This document shows positions 55,102 to 63,857 of a stretch of 64,000 nucleotides of DNA, piece after piece; positions within the stretch are counted from its first letter, which is position 1, and each line of letters opens with the position of its first letter. The DNA comes from DASRDR01 sp963812945 [NCBI: uncultured Candidatus Rokubacteria bacterium] (GTDB lineage Bacteria; Methylomirabilota; Methylomirabilia; Rokubacteriales): assembly GCA_963812945.1 (NCBI GenBank), contig CAWEXD010000008.1, positions 3,534,001-3,598,000 on the forward strand, read 5' to 3'. The position numbers and the translations under genes were made by a program. The notes below the pieces were generated by a model that saw only the letters and a list, made by a program, of their open reading frames with translations, did not search any database and was not told the DNA's origin.

Positions 55102-55988
55102 GGCGCGCCCGGCCCGTGGACGACGACCCGGTTCTTCCCTTGCCGCTTGGCAGTGTACATGGCCTGGTCGGCCGCCCCGAGAGCCGCCTCCACGGACTCC
55201 GGGGCGCGCTCGAAGGCGACGGCGCCGACGCTCGCGGTCACGCGGGGCACCCCCGGGGGGAACGGTACCCGGCCGATGAGGTCCACGAGCTTCAGCGCGT
55301 AGCGCGGGACCGTCAGGCTCGAGGCCTCGGGCAGGATGACCGCGAACTCGTCGCCGCCGAGCCGCGCGGGAACGTCGGTGGCGCGGCAGTTCTCGTGGAT
55401 CACGCGGCCGACCGCCTGGAGGAGCCGGTCACCGGCCTCGTGCCCGGCCGTGTCGTTCACCGCCTTGAAGCCGTCGAGATCCACGACCAGGAGGCCGAAC
55501 GGGCGGCCGTATCGCCGGCAGCGGTAGATCTCACGCTCGAGCGCCTCGTGGAGGTAGCGCGAGTTCCAGAGCCGCGTGAGCCGATCCCGCCGGGCCGAGT
55601 CGCGCTCGCGGAGAAGCGAGAGCGCGAGGGCATCCTCGGTCCTGAGAACCCGCCGGACGGCGGCCTGACACGCGGCGACCGTCACGGCCACGCAGGCGAG
55701 CGCCACGAACCGCACCCCGGCGTGCCAGGCCAAGTCTCCCGGCCGGGCGCCCCAGCCCGTCTCGGTCGTCACCAGCTGGGCGGCGCTCCACCCGGCCGTC
55801 GCCAGGCCGACGGTCGCCCATCGACCGGCAGGCCCGAGCTTCCAACTCGCGACGGCGACGATGCCCACGTGGATGAGCGCCAGGGCGACGTCGGCGGCCG
55901 CCCGGCGGTCGAGCGTGAGAACCACGCACGCCCCGGCCACGAGGAGCCCGACCCCCAGCCGGCCGGCAAGGGTCGAGAGCCGCGTCAC
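55098..55988 (-). CDS. Membrane diguanylate cyclase (GGDEF)
   Basis: This protein of about 296 aa has four N-terminal membrane helices (residues 8-105) and a cytoplasmic GGDEF domain that makes cyclic di-GMP from two GTP. The active site is RLGGDEFAVILPE near 217; the inhibitory I-site RxxD (RATD) is present 5 residues before it, so product inhibition is likely. Other motifs are DGFKAVNDTAGHEAGDRLL and TASVGAVAF. GTG 55988 is the likely start; the frame is open further upstream into the hydrolase gene. The periplasmic signal, if any, is unknown. Confidence 0.9.
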   Translation of the reverse strand: MTRLSTLAGRLGVGLLVAGACVVLTLDRRAAADVALALIHVGIVAVASWKLGPAGRWATVGLATAGWSAAQLVTTETGWGARPGDLAWHAGVRFVALACVAVTVAACQAAVRRVLRTEDALALSLLRERDSARRDRLTRLWNSRYLHEALEREIYRCRRYGRPFGLLVVDLDGFKAVNDTAGHEAGDRLLQAVGRVIHENCRATDVPARLGGDEFAVILPEASSLTVPRYALKLVDLIGRVPFPPGVPRVTASVGAVAFERAPESVEAALGAADQAMYTAKRQGKNRVVVHGPGAP

Positions 55989-56071
55989 GCCCGCGTCGGC
56001 GGCATCCTCCCGCGACCGGGCCCTCTCGGAGGCCGGTCTCCGCCGAAGCCGGCCGAGCCGGCCCAGGAGAC

Positions 56072-56932
56072 CTAGACCGGATACCAGCGGAGCTCCTCCG
56101 CCATCGCCACCGCCCCTCCGAAGCCGGTGCGGGCTGCCGCCACGTGGGACGCGAGTCTCCCGTGCACGGCGTATCCCACGTGAGCCAGGTAGAGACGCCG
56201 GACCCCGGCGGTCCGGGCCACCCGCCCAGCCTCGCGCGCGGTGGAGTGCCACTGGGTCGGATTCGGCCGGGCGAACGTCGCTTCGTGGATCAGCACCGTG
56301 GCGCCCCGCGCCAGCGCCTCGACCTCGGCACACGGGCGCGTGTCCGACGAGTAGACGAGGCTCCGGCCCCCCGCGTCGGCCCGGACCGCCAGGTTGGGCA
56401 TCGGGCCGTGGGCATTCGGGGACGCCGTCACGACGAGGTCGGGCGTCTCCAGCACCCGGACGCCCAGGCGCGGCTCGACCGGGATCACCGGCACCGAGAG
56501 CCGGTCATCGGCGAGTCCGAACAGGTCGAGGAGGCGCCGGATCAGGTCCGCATGCTCGACGCGGCAATAGATGGGCAGCGGCGCCGTCCGGCCGAGGATC
56601 AAGAGGCACTGGACCAAGGCCGGAAGGCCGTAGACGTGGTCCGGGTGCGTGTGGGTCACCACGACGGCCGACAGTCTCACCGGATCGATCCCGATCCGGC
56701 GGAGCTTCTGGACCGGGCTCCCCCCGACGTCGACGAGGCACGTGGTGGCCCCCGCCCGGACCACGACGGCGGTGGTGTCGCGAGCCCCCGAGGGGACCGC
56801 GCCCGAGCTCCCGAGGCACGCGAACAGGAGCTCTCGGGACCGGGGGGGCCGCGGCGATTTCCCGCGTGCCGGCCCCGGGCGAACCCTCGCCCGGGCCCGC
56901 TGGAGCGCCCGACCGGGCCGGCTCGGTCCCAT
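56072..56932 (-). CDS. MBL-fold metallo-hydrolase, ribonuclease Z-like
   Basis: This 286-aa protein has the metallo-beta-lactamase motif THTHPDHVYGLPAL near residue 103, GGRSLVYSSDTRPCAEVE near 185 and late HEATFA and LAHVGYA His residues, in the order of RNase Z/AtsA-like enzymes. Length and the GSSGAVPS opening fit that branch. It could cut tRNA 3' trailers, although most bacteria have another RNase Z, or hydrolyse a small ester. ATG 56932 follows the lgt stop by 26 nt; the first 30 residues are Arg/Pro-rich and the true start may be further in. Confidence 0.85.
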   Translation of the reverse strand: MGPSRPGRALQRARARVRPGPARGKSPRPPRSRELLFACLGSSGAVPSGARDTTAVVVRAGATTCLVDVGGSPVQKLRRIGIDPVRLSAVVVTHTHPDHVYGLPALVQCLLILGRTAPLPIYCRVEHADLIRRLLDLFGLADDRLSVPVIPVEPRLGVRVLETPDLVVTASPNAHGPMPNLAVRADAGGRSLVYSSDTRPCAEVEALARGATVLIHEATFARPNPTQWHSTAREAGRVARTAGVRRLYLAHVGYAVHGRLASHVAAARTGFGGAVAMAEELRWYPV

Positions 56933-56958
56933 GTCCCGCGCCCGCCCCCGGATCGCGC

Positions 56959-57774
56959 TCAGGGGGCGCGGCGCCGCATCAAGATGGGGATCCCGATGGC
57001 GGCGACGGCGACCGCCACGACGCTGACGAGCTGCGCCACGCGCATCGACCCCAGCATGAGGCTGTCGGTCCGGAGCCCCTCGACCCAGAAGCGGCCGAGC
57101 GAATAGAGCCCGAGATAGGCCAGGAACAGGGCCCCCGGTGCGCGCTCGAGCCGCCGCCGGAGGACGAAATAGAGGAGGAGAAAGGCCGCGAGATTCCACA
57201 GCGACTCGTAGAGGAAGGTCGGGTGGAAGAACTGATTGTCCACGAAGGCCGGCGGGCGGCGAGGCTCGGAGATGAAGAGCTTCCACGGCAGGCCCGTCGG
57301 CCCCCCGAACGCCTCTTCGTTGAAGAAGTTGCCCCACCGCCCGATCGCCTGCCCGAGAAGGAGGGACGGCGCCACGATGTCGAGGTAGGTCAGGAGGGGC
57401 AAGCCCTTGGTCCAGACGTAGGCGCCGCCGGCGACGAGCCCCCCGATCAGCCCGCCGTGAATCGCGAGACCGCCCTCCCAGACGGCGAATATCCGCCACC
57501 ACGGCTGGGTCTGGTAGTAGTCGAGGTTGAAGAGCACGTAGTAGAGGCGCGCCCCCACCAGGCCGCCGATCAGGGCGAGCTCGGCGGCCTTGAGGAGGTC
57601 GTCCGGGGACTCGCCCCGGCGCGCGGCCTCACGGGCCGCGAGCCAGAGCCCGAGCGCCATCGACGACGCGATCAGGATGCCGTACCACCGGATCGACACG
57701 GACAGGCCGCCCACGAACGGGAGGTCGGCGGGGAGGCGGAACGCGAGCGCAATCGGACCGGGGGAGCGGAACAC
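56959..57774 (-). CDS. lgt: Prolipoprotein diacylglyceryl transferase
   Basis: This 271-aa inner-membrane enzyme moves diacylglycerol from phosphatidylglycerol to the lipobox Cys of prolipoproteins. It has seven predicted helices, the Lgt signature LGQAIGRWGNFFNEEAFGGP near residues 139-158, and YGILIASSMALGLWLAAREA at the start. GTG 57774 is the start. It supports lipidation of the many lipoproteins encoded in the window (Pal, CpoB, the cytochrome, the BamE-like protein). It is divergent from the tol operon. Confidence 0.96.
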   Translation of the reverse strand: MFRSPGPIALAFRLPADLPFVGGLSVSIRWYGILIASSMALGLWLAAREAARRGESPDDLLKAAELALIGGLVGARLYYVLFNLDYYQTQPWWRIFAVWEGGLAIHGGLIGGLVAGGAYVWTKGLPLLTYLDIVAPSLLLGQAIGRWGNFFNEEAFGGPTGLPWKLFISEPRRPPAFVDNQFFHPTFLYESLWNLAAFLLLYFVLRRRLERAPGALFLAYLGLYSLGRFWVEGLRTDSLMLGSMRVAQLVSVVAVAVAAIGIPILMRRRAP

Positions 57775-57860
57775 GGCTCCCTATTACCCCACGGCGCTCA
57801 GGAGTGTCAAACGAAAAGCCCGATCGCGCACGCGGAAGCCCCCGGAAAATCGCAAATTTG

Positions 57861-57890
57861 TTGACACTGCTGCGAACCGCTGGGTATCAT
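57861..57890 (+). promoter_or_regulatory. Promoter of the tol-pal operon
   Basis: TTGACA (57861-57866) and TATCAT (57885-57890) are 18 bp apart in an otherwise AT-richer stretch (57846-57900). Transcription should start near 57897. That excludes the in-frame ATG at 57889, which overlaps the -10 box, as the tolQ start. Confidence 0.75.
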
Positions 57891-57954
57891 GCACAAAAGC
57901 TCGGGAGGTCTTGTTGCTGAGCACGCACTGGAAGGTTTCGAGGGTCTGAGCGCC

Positions 57955-58683
57955 GTGTCCGGGGTTCCTGCTCTTGGCAGTTTCGGCGAGATCCTTTCCG
58001 ACGTCGGTCCTCTCGAGAAGATCGTCCTGTTCGTACTGTTCGTGCTGTCGGTGGTGTCATGGGCGATCATCCTCCACAAGGCGCTCCAGTTCAGGCTGAT
58101 CACCGCCGAGAGCGGCCGGTTCCTCAGGACGTACCGGGAGTCGCGCCGGTTCTCGCTCGTCGCCTCCGGGGCCAAGCGACTTCGCCAGAGCCCGCTCGGC
58201 CGCATCTACCTCGGCGCGTACCAGGAGCTCTCGGCGGGCGGCGCGCCGCCCCCGGACGTGATGGACGGCCCCGCCGAGGCCGGCGAGGAGACCATCTCGG
58301 CGGAGCGGCTCGAGTCGGTGCAGCGGGCGATGCGGCGCGTGCACACAGGCGAGGTGGAGCGGATGGAGCGCTACCTCGCATTCCTGGCGACGACGGCCAG
58401 CGCCGGTCCCTTCATCGGCCTGCTCGGCACCGTCGTCGGCATCATGAACTCCTTCCAGGCGATTGGCGCGCAGGGATCGGCGAGCCTGGCCGTGGTCGCG
58501 CCGGGCATCTCCGGCGCGCTCGTCGCCACCGCGTTCGGCCTGGCCGCCGCGATACCGGCCGTCATCGGATACAACTACTTCGTCGGGCGGGTGCGCCACT
58601 GGGCGACCGAGATGGAGAATTTCGGGCTCGAGTTGGCCAACTTGGTCGAGCGCCGGCTCGTACGGAGCACGAAGCCCTTCTAG
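57955..58683 (+). CDS. tolQ: TolQ proton-channel protein (MotA/TolQ/ExbB family)
   Basis: This inner-membrane protein of about 242 aa uses the proton gradient with TolR to energise TolA. The first helix is KIVLFVLFVLSVVSWAIIL; the conserved helices follow with ATTASAGPFIGLLGTVVGIM near residues 143-162 and VAPGISGALVATAFGLAAAIPAV near 181-203, the signature of the family. GTG 57955 is chosen, since the promoter rules out the ATG at 57889 and GAGGG lies 8 nt before the GTG. A short TTG-started frame (57914-57949) precedes it. First gene of tolQ-tolR-tolA-tolB-pal-cpoB. Confidence 0.93.
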   Translation: MSGVPALGSFGEILSDVGPLEKIVLFVLFVLSVVSWAIILHKALQFRLITAESGRFLRTYRESRRFSLVASGAKRLRQSPLGRIYLGAYQELSAGGAPPPDVMDGPAEAGEETISAERLESVQRAMRRVHTGEVERMERYLAFLATTASAGPFIGLLGTVVGIMNSFQAIGAQGSASLAVVAPGISGALVATAFGLAAAIPAVIGYNYFVGRVRHWATEMENFGLELANLVERRLVRSTKPF

Positions 58684-58684
58684 A

Positions 58685-59116
58685 ATGGCGATCAAGGCCG
58701 ACGCTGGCGGGGAGGGCGCCGGCACCCGGAGCACACTGGCCGAGATCAACGTCATCCCCCTTGTCGACGTCGTCCTCGTCCTCCTCCTCATCTTCATGCT
58801 GACGGCGCCCATGATGTACCGAGGCATCGACGTGAACCTGCCGCGGAGCGGCGGGAAGCCGACGGCGGTCGAGGAGCGGCTGGTGCTGACGATCACCAAG
58901 GACCGCATGCTCTACCTCAACGAGCGGCCGCTCCCGCTCGCGAACCTGGAAACGCGGCTGCGTGACCTCCTTCGCGAGCGCGCGGACCGCACGATCTTCA
59001 TCAAGGCCGACAAGGACCTGGCCTACGGGCACGTCGTGGAGACCATGGACCGGGTGCGCCGGGCCGGGGTGGAACGCGTCGGCATGGTGACCGACCCCTT
59101 GCCGAGACGGGAGTAG
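58685..59116 (+). CDS. tolR: TolR/ExbD-family protein
   Basis: This 143-aa protein has a short cytoplasmic tail, one helix (VIPLVDVVLVLLLIFMLTAP) containing the proton-carrying Asp, and a periplasmic domain ending with the usual FIKADKDLAYGHVVE and MDRVRRAGVERVGMVT. It forms the TolQ-TolR motor. ATG 58685 is one base after the tolQ stop, and tolA starts 3 bp after its end, so the three are co-translated. Confidence 0.95.
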   Translation: MAIKADAGGEGAGTRSTLAEINVIPLVDVVLVLLLIFMLTAPMMYRGIDVNLPRSGGKPTAVEERLVLTITKDRMLYLNERPLPLANLETRLRDLLRERADRTIFIKADKDLAYGHVVETMDRVRRAGVERVGMVTDPLPRRE

Positions 59117-59119
59117 AGG

Positions 59120-60154
59120 GTGTCCACGCCGGCCGTCTACCGGATGCCCCGTCGCTTCATCACCTTCCCCGACGACCCGCGCCCGTACGGGGTCCTGGCC
59201 GCCTCGTTCCTCGGTCACGTGCTCTGCTTCGCGGGGGCCCTTGCCCTGTCGGCGTTCCTCGGCAGCGGGGCCGACCAGTCGAAGGTCTACATCGTCAATC
59301 TGGTCCCGGCGACGCCGTCCCTGGGGAGCCCGGCGCCCGCGGCGCCGGCACCGGCCGCGCCGGCCGCGAAGGCGCCGGAAGCCTCGAAACCGGCGCCGCC
59401 CGCGCCCCCATCGCCCAAAGCCGAGGAGAAGGCGCCTCCCCGGCCGGCCAAGTCCGAGTCGCCGCCGCCGCGACCGCCCGAGCGCGTGGTCGAACCGCCG
59501 CCGCCACGAGCGCCCGAGGTTGCCGCGGCCCGGCCGAAGTCGCTCGAGCCCTCGGAGCTCGCCCTCCCCCGGCGCGTCGAGAAGGAGAACCCGGCGCTCA
59601 AGGCTCCGGATACCCGGGTGGAACGCAGCCTGCCGCCACCCCCGCCCATGGCCCCACCGGCCCCCGCGTCGCCCGTGGCGCCGCGGGAGACCGCCCGGCT
59701 GCCGGAGCCCCCGCGGATCGCCACGCCGCCCGCGGCGCCGGCGTCGCCGCCCGCGCCGTCAGCGCAGGTCGCCACCGCCCGGCCCGGCGTGGAGCCGATC
59801 CGGCTGGGGAAGCCCAACGCGCCGTCGACCTCGACGGGAAGCATCGCGGTCGACGCCAGCGACTTCCCGTTCACCTACTACCTCCGGCTCATCCAGTCGA
59901 AGATCGGCGAGCGGTGGTCGCCGCCGCGGGCCGCGGCGGGCGGAGGCGAGCGCGTGGTCGTGCTCTTCGAGATCCAGCGGGACGGGCAGATCCGCGAGCC
60001 CACGGTGGAGCGCACCTCGGGGAACTCCCTCTACGACCAGTCCGCCCTGCGCGCGGTCACCGAGGCGAGCCCGTTCCCGCCGCTGCCTCCCGAGTTCAAG
60101 GCCTCGTCGCTCCGCGTGCACTTCGGCTTCGAGTTCCAGCCGGGGCAGGGCTAG
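59120..60154 (+). CDS. tolA: TolA-like/TonB-C-terminal protein
   Basis: This 344-aa protein links inner and outer membranes. It has one N-terminal helix (PYGVLAASFLGHVLCFAGAL), a long Pro/Ala/Lys/Glu-rich spacer (residues 60-225) that is periplasm-spanning, and a C-terminal domain with TYYLRLIQSKIGERW, VVVLFEIQRDGQIREPTVER and LRAVTEASPFPPLPPEF, in the TonB/TolA C-terminal fold. The spacer is Pro-rich rather than the long Ala/Lys helix of E. coli TolA, so it could be an extended rod. GTG 59120 is the start. Confidence 0.9.
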   Translation: MSTPAVYRMPRRFITFPDDPRPYGVLAASFLGHVLCFAGALALSAFLGSGADQSKVYIVNLVPATPSLGSPAPAAPAPAAPAAKAPEASKPAPPAPPSPKAEEKAPPRPAKSESPPPRPPERVVEPPPPRAPEVAAARPKSLEPSELALPRRVEKENPALKAPDTRVERSLPPPPPMAPPAPASPVAPRETARLPEPPRIATPPAAPASPPAPSAQVATARPGVEPIRLGKPNAPSTSTGSIAVDASDFPFTYYLRLIQSKIGERWSPPRAAAGGGERVVVLFEIQRDGQIREPTVERTSGNSLYDQSALRAVTEASPFPPLPPEFKASSLRVHFGFEFQPGQG

Positions 60155-60156
60155 CC

Positions 60157-61500
60157 ATGGCGCGCTGGCTTGGTCTGGTTGGCCTGACCCTCCTCGCGGT
60201 CGTGGCCGGGGTGCTGCCCGGCCCGGCACCCTCGCACTCCCAGGGGGTCGAGGTCTTCCTCAACGTGACGCAGGGCGGCTCGAAGAAGCTCGGCATCGCG
60301 ATCGCGGAGTTCACGCGCCTCACCGCGGCGCCGGACGAGGGCAACTTCGCGCGGGGCGTCCCGGAGATCATCGGCAACGACCTCCGGTTCTCGGCGCTGT
60401 TCGCGGTGGCGAACATCCCGGCCCTTCCCGCGGCGGCCGACGGCATGCGACAGGAGTTCACGCGACTGCAGCAGGCCGGCGCCCACGCCGCGATGCACGG
60501 TCTCATGCGGATCGACGGCCAGCGGCTCACGACCGAGTTCCGCCTCTACGACCTGACGAGCCCGGATTTCCGGCTCATCGCGTCCAAGGTGTTCTGGGTG
60601 GAGCCGCTGGCCGACCACCGGCGGCTGGCGCATCGGATCGCCGACGAGGTCGTCCACCAGTTCACCGGCGAGCGGGGCATCGCCGAGACGAAGATCGCGT
60701 ACGTCTCGCATGTGGGCACGAACAAAGAAATCGTGATGGTCGACTACGACGGGTTCAACCAGGCTCAGCTCACGAACCTCCGGAGCACGTCGCTCTCCCC
60801 GGCCTGGAGCCCGACCGATTCGTCGGTGGCGTTCACGTCGTTCTTCAGGGGCTACCCGTACGTCTTCCGGATCCATCCGTTCAATCCCCGGCGGCGGGGA
60901 CAGGAGCCCGAGCTCATGTCCGCCTGGCCCGGGATCAACACCTCGCCGGCGTGGGCCCCCGATGGCCGCATGATCGCCCTCACCCTCTCCAAGGGGGGGA
61001 ACCCGGACATCTACTCCCTGCGCGTGGGCACCTCGGACTTCCGGCAGCTCACCAACGCGCGCGGCATCGACACGGACCCGGCCTGGTCGCCCACGGGCCG
61101 GGAGATCGCGTTCACCTCCGACCGCTCGGGATCACCGCAGATCTGGGTGATGGACGCGGAGGGGACCAGTCCGCGGCGGATCACGTTCGGCGGGTCCTAT
61201 GACACGCAGCCGCGGTGGTCGCCCCGCGGGGACACCATCATCTTCACCCGGCGGACGTCCGGCGGCTTCGACCTCTGGGCGATCAACCCGGACGGCTCCA
61301 ACGCCCGGGCGTTGACCCAGAGCAACGGCGCCAACGAGGCAGCCTCCTGGGCGCCGAATGGCCGCCACCTCGTGTTCTCGTCCACACGCGCCGGTCGCGC
61401 CCAGCTCTACACGATGTTGGCCGACGGCACGGAGCAGCAGCCACTCACTCGAGACCGTGGTGAGGCGTCCAGCCCCACGTGGTCGCCGCGACCGCAGTGA
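60157..61500 (+). CDS. tolB: Tol-Pal system periplasmic propeller protein TolB
   Basis: This 447-aa protein has a signal peptide (about residues 1-29, cleavage near SHSQG), an N-terminal domain, and a six-bladed beta-propeller with repeated blades such as SPAWSPTDSSVAFTS, SPAWAPDGRMIALT, DPAWSPTGREIAFTSDRSG and QPRWSPRGDTIIFTRR. It binds Pal and TolA and helps constrict the outer membrane at division. ATG 60157 is 2 bp after the tolA stop. Confidence 0.96.
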   Translation: MARWLGLVGLTLLAVVAGVLPGPAPSHSQGVEVFLNVTQGGSKKLGIAIAEFTRLTAAPDEGNFARGVPEIIGNDLRFSALFAVANIPALPAAADGMRQEFTRLQQAGAHAAMHGLMRIDGQRLTTEFRLYDLTSPDFRLIASKVFWVEPLADHRRLAHRIADEVVHQFTGERGIAETKIAYVSHVGTNKEIVMVDYDGFNQAQLTNLRSTSLSPAWSPTDSSVAFTSFFRGYPYVFRIHPFNPRRRGQEPELMSAWPGINTSPAWAPDGRMIALTLSKGGNPDIYSLRVGTSDFRQLTNARGIDTDPAWSPTGREIAFTSDRSGSPQIWVMDAEGTSPRRITFGGSYDTQPRWSPRGDTIIFTRRTSGGFDLWAINPDGSNARALTQSNGANEAASWAPNGRHLVFSSTRAGRAQLYTMLADGTEQQPLTRDRGEASSPTWSPRPQ

Positions 61501-61538
61501 GGCCCCGACGGAGCCCCCACCAGAGGAAGGAGCGTGGT

Positions 61539-62255
61539 ATGACGCGGAGACCCTGGCAGACGACGTTCACCGTTCTCGCGCTGTTCGCCGCATCCGTGGT
61601 CCTGACGGGGTGTCCGAAGAAGCCGGCGCCCCAGGCCGGCACCGGGCCGGGCGGCGGCGCGGGCCCCACGGTATCGGGCGGCACCGGCTCAGGCGCGGGC
61701 GGGGCGGGAGCCCCGGGCAGTGGCGCCGGGGGCGGTGCCGGCACGATGGGTAGCGGACCCGGCACGGGCGGCAGCATAGCGGGTGGCGCGGGTGGCGCGG
61801 CCGGCACGGGCGCCGGCGGCGCGGGTGCAGCCGGAGCCGGTGGCGCCGGGGGCGCGGGCATGGCCGGCGCGACCGGCACGACCATCCCGTCGCTTCCATC
61901 TCCGAAGGAGTTCGTCGAGTCGGCGGCGCTTCGCGACGTCTTCTTCGATTTCGACCGGTACGACGTCCGGGGCGGTGACAAGGCCACGCTCGACGACAAT
62001 GCCAAGTGGCTGAAGTCGAACCAGAGCGCGCTGCTCCTGATCGAGGGCCACGCCGACGAGCGCGGGACCAACGAGTACAACCTCGCGCTGGGCGAGCGCC
62101 GGGCCAAGGCGACGCGCGACTATCTCGTGTCGGTGGGGATCGAGGCCGGCCGAATCACGGTGATCAGCTACGGTGAGGAGCGGCCATCCTGCACCGACAA
62201 GGCCGAGCCCTGCTGGACGAAGAACCGGCGGGCTCACTTCCTCGTGAAGCAGTAG
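61539..62255 (+). CDS. pal: Peptidoglycan-associated lipoprotein
   Basis: This 238-aa lipoprotein has the lipobox VVLTGC at the end of the signal peptide. Residues about 35-120 are a low-complexity Gly/Ala/Thr/Pro linker. The C-terminal OmpA domain has DVFFDFDRYDVRG, the peptidoglycan-binding LIEGHADERGTNEYNLALGE and ISYGEERPSC. It ties the outer membrane to the cell wall and to TolB. ATG 61539 follows AGAGGAAGGA. The linker is longer than in classical Pal and similar in style to that in the barrel/OmpA protein at 12088. Confidence 0.96.
   Translation: MTRRPWQTTFTVLALFAASVVLTGCPKKPAPQAGTGPGGGAGPTVSGGTGSGAGGAGAPGSGAGGGAGTMGSGPGTGGSIAGGAGGAAGTGAGGAGAAGAGGAGGAGMAGATGTTIPSLPSPKEFVESAALRDVFFDFDRYDVRGGDKATLDDNAKWLKSNQSALLLIEGHADERGTNEYNLALGERRAKATRDYLVSVGIEAGRITVISYGEERPSCTDKAEPCWTKNRRAHFLVKQ
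61641..61890 (+). repeat. Low-complexity Gly/Ala-coding stretch in pal
   Basis: About 250 bp made of imperfect GGC/GCG/GGG codon runs encode (GGAGAGG)-like repeats without a single fixed unit length. Its composition resembles the 13.0-13.3 kb minisatellite but the sequence is not the same. It encodes a flexible tether between lipid anchor and OmpA domain. Confidence 0.75.
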
Positions 62256-62262
62256 CCACCGA

Positions 62263-63108
62263 GTGGCGTCGTGGAGGCAGGGGGGCCGGCTGACCGCAGT
62301 CGCCGGAGTGATCACCCTCTTCGTCGGGTGCGCTCCGGAAGCCACCCCCCTCCTCCGCGAGGATCTGGACCAATTCCGGGCTGACCTCCGCCGGGTCGAG
62401 CAGGAAATCCAGACGAGCCGGTCCGCGCTCCTGACCGAGATCCAGGCAACCGACCGGCGGACGGCGCAGTCGCTGACCGAGCTCCAGCGAGGCGTGGCGC
62501 GCCTCGGGGCCCGCCTCGACGACCTGGGACGCGAAACGGGTCAGCTCCAGGGCCGGGTGGACGAGCTCCGCCGCCGGGTCGACACCCTCGCGCTCCAGTT
62601 CGACGCGGGGGGGACACCCAGCGGCGCCGGCGCCGGACCTTCGAGCCCGTCGGCGACCGTCGCCCAGCGGTCGCCCCCGCCGAGCACCCAGGCGAGCGAC
62701 CTCTACCAGACCGCCTACATCGACTTCACCCGGGGAAACTACAACCTCGCGGTGGCAGCGTTCCGGGAGTACCTCCGGCTCCACCCGAACACCAGCCTCG
62801 CCGAGAACGCCCAGTACTGGATCGGCGAGTCGCACTTCAGCCTGGCTCGCGCCCACCAGGCGCGGGGCGAGGCGGACCGGGCCGTCCAGGAGCTCGAGCG
62901 CGCCATCCAGGAGTTCCGGAAGGTCGTCGTCGTCTATCCCCGGGGTGATCGGGTCCCCGCCGCGCTCTACAAGGAAGCCCTGGCCCTGGCCGAGCTCGGC
63001 CAGCTTCCGCTCGCCGAGGCCCGCCTCCAGTTCCTGATCGACCAGTTCCCGGCCCGGGAGGAGGCAGCCAAGGCGAAGGACGAGTTGGCGCGGATCCGAA
63101 AGCGCTGA
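62263..63108 (+). CDS. cpoB: Cell division coordinator CpoB (YbgF), lipoprotein form
   Basis: This 281-aa protein starts with GTG 62263. It has a signal with lipobox-like LFVGC near residue 23, a coiled coil (residues 35-110) and a C-terminal TPR module (LYQTAYIDFTRGNYNLAVAA, LHPNTSLAENAQYWIGES). CpoB links peptidoglycan synthesis with Tol-driven constriction. E. coli CpoB is not a lipoprotein, so the Cys is a lineage trait. It is the last gene of the operon, 7 bp after pal. Confidence 0.93.
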   Translation: MASWRQGGRLTAVAGVITLFVGCAPEATPLLREDLDQFRADLRRVEQEIQTSRSALLTEIQATDRRTAQSLTELQRGVARLGARLDDLGRETGQLQGRVDELRRRVDTLALQFDAGGTPSGAGAGPSSPSATVAQRSPPPSTQASDLYQTAYIDFTRGNYNLAVAAFREYLRLHPNTSLAENAQYWIGESHFSLARAHQARGEADRAVQELERAIQEFRKVVVVYPRGDRVPAALYKEALALAELGQLPLAEARLQFLIDQFPAREEAAKAKDELARIRKR

Positions 63109-63143
63109 CTCGGGCGAGGACCGGAAGGGGGCCGCGGGCTCCG

Positions 63144-63701
63144 CTAGACGCCGGTTGGCTCGAGCCCGAAGACCCAGAGCACGGTGACGTCCGACTCCGG
63201 GCTCGAGTAGACCATGACGGGGGCATCCGGGTCCGCGGTCTCGATCGACTGGATCACGACCTCGTCCAGACCGGCCGGCTGGACCGTCGCCACCCCCGCC
63301 CCGCCCGTCACGGGCACCGGAGCGGGAAGCTGGGGGGCCCGCTGCCAGGGGGCGAGCACGGCCACCACCGCGAGAGCAGCCACCGCGAGGGCCGGGGTCA
63401 GGGCCACGCGGGGCCGACTCGTCACCGCCTGCCAGGCCCGGCGCCAGGCCGGCTCGGGGGCGGGGGGGGCGGCGGCGATCCGGGCTCGCACCTGGGGCCA
63501 GAAGGTCCCCCAGACGGCCTCGGGGGGGTCGACGGCCGTGAGGGTCAGCGCGGTCCGGAGCCGGCCGAGGGCGGCAAGCTCGCGGCTGCATGGCTCACAC
63601 CGCCCGACATGAGCCGCGACCCGGCTCCGGACCCCCGGGGACAGCTCACCGTCCTGGTAGGCGTCCAGTTGCCGTCGGACGAGCCAGCAGAAAGGAGTCA
63701 T
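63144..63701 (-). CDS. Zinc-finger anti-sigma factor-like membrane protein, orphan
   Basis: This 185-aa protein has an N-terminal zinc-binding anti-sigma motif (His-x3-Cys-x2-Cys in HVGRCEPC, with a preceding Cys/His region), one helix (LTPALAVAALAVVAVLAP, residues about 99-117) and a periplasmic C-terminal part. Such proteins hold an ECF sigma factor until a signal releases it. The sigma gene, usually just upstream, is not there: upstream is the divergent threonine synthase. The protein either partners a distant sigma factor or has changed role. It is convergent with cpoB, 35 bp away. Confidence 0.82.
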   Translation of the reverse strand: MTPFCWLVRRQLDAYQDGELSPGVRSRVAAHVGRCEPCSRELAALGRLRTALTLTAVDPPEAVWGTFWPQVRARIAAAPPAPEPAWRRAWQAVTSRPRVALTPALAVAALAVVAVLAPWQRAPQLPAPVPVTGGAGVATVQPAGLDEVVIQSIETADPDAPVMVYSSPESDVTVLWVFGLEPTGV

Positions 63702-63857
63702 CGCACCCTCTTAGACCCGGACCAAGGAGAGCCTATTCGGCTGGCTGGAGTCTACCCTCCCACCCCCCGCCCGGGCAACACAAGGCCTCCCAGGGTTGAG
63801 CCGTCCCCTCCCCCGTGGGACCATAGGGCGGCCCGACGACTCCCTTGAGGGTGTGTC

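Noticed and set aside
57889-57891. ATG 57889 as tolQ start
   Set aside because: It overlaps the -10 box of the only good promoter, so it is upstream of the transcript start; GTG 57955 has a ribosome-binding site.
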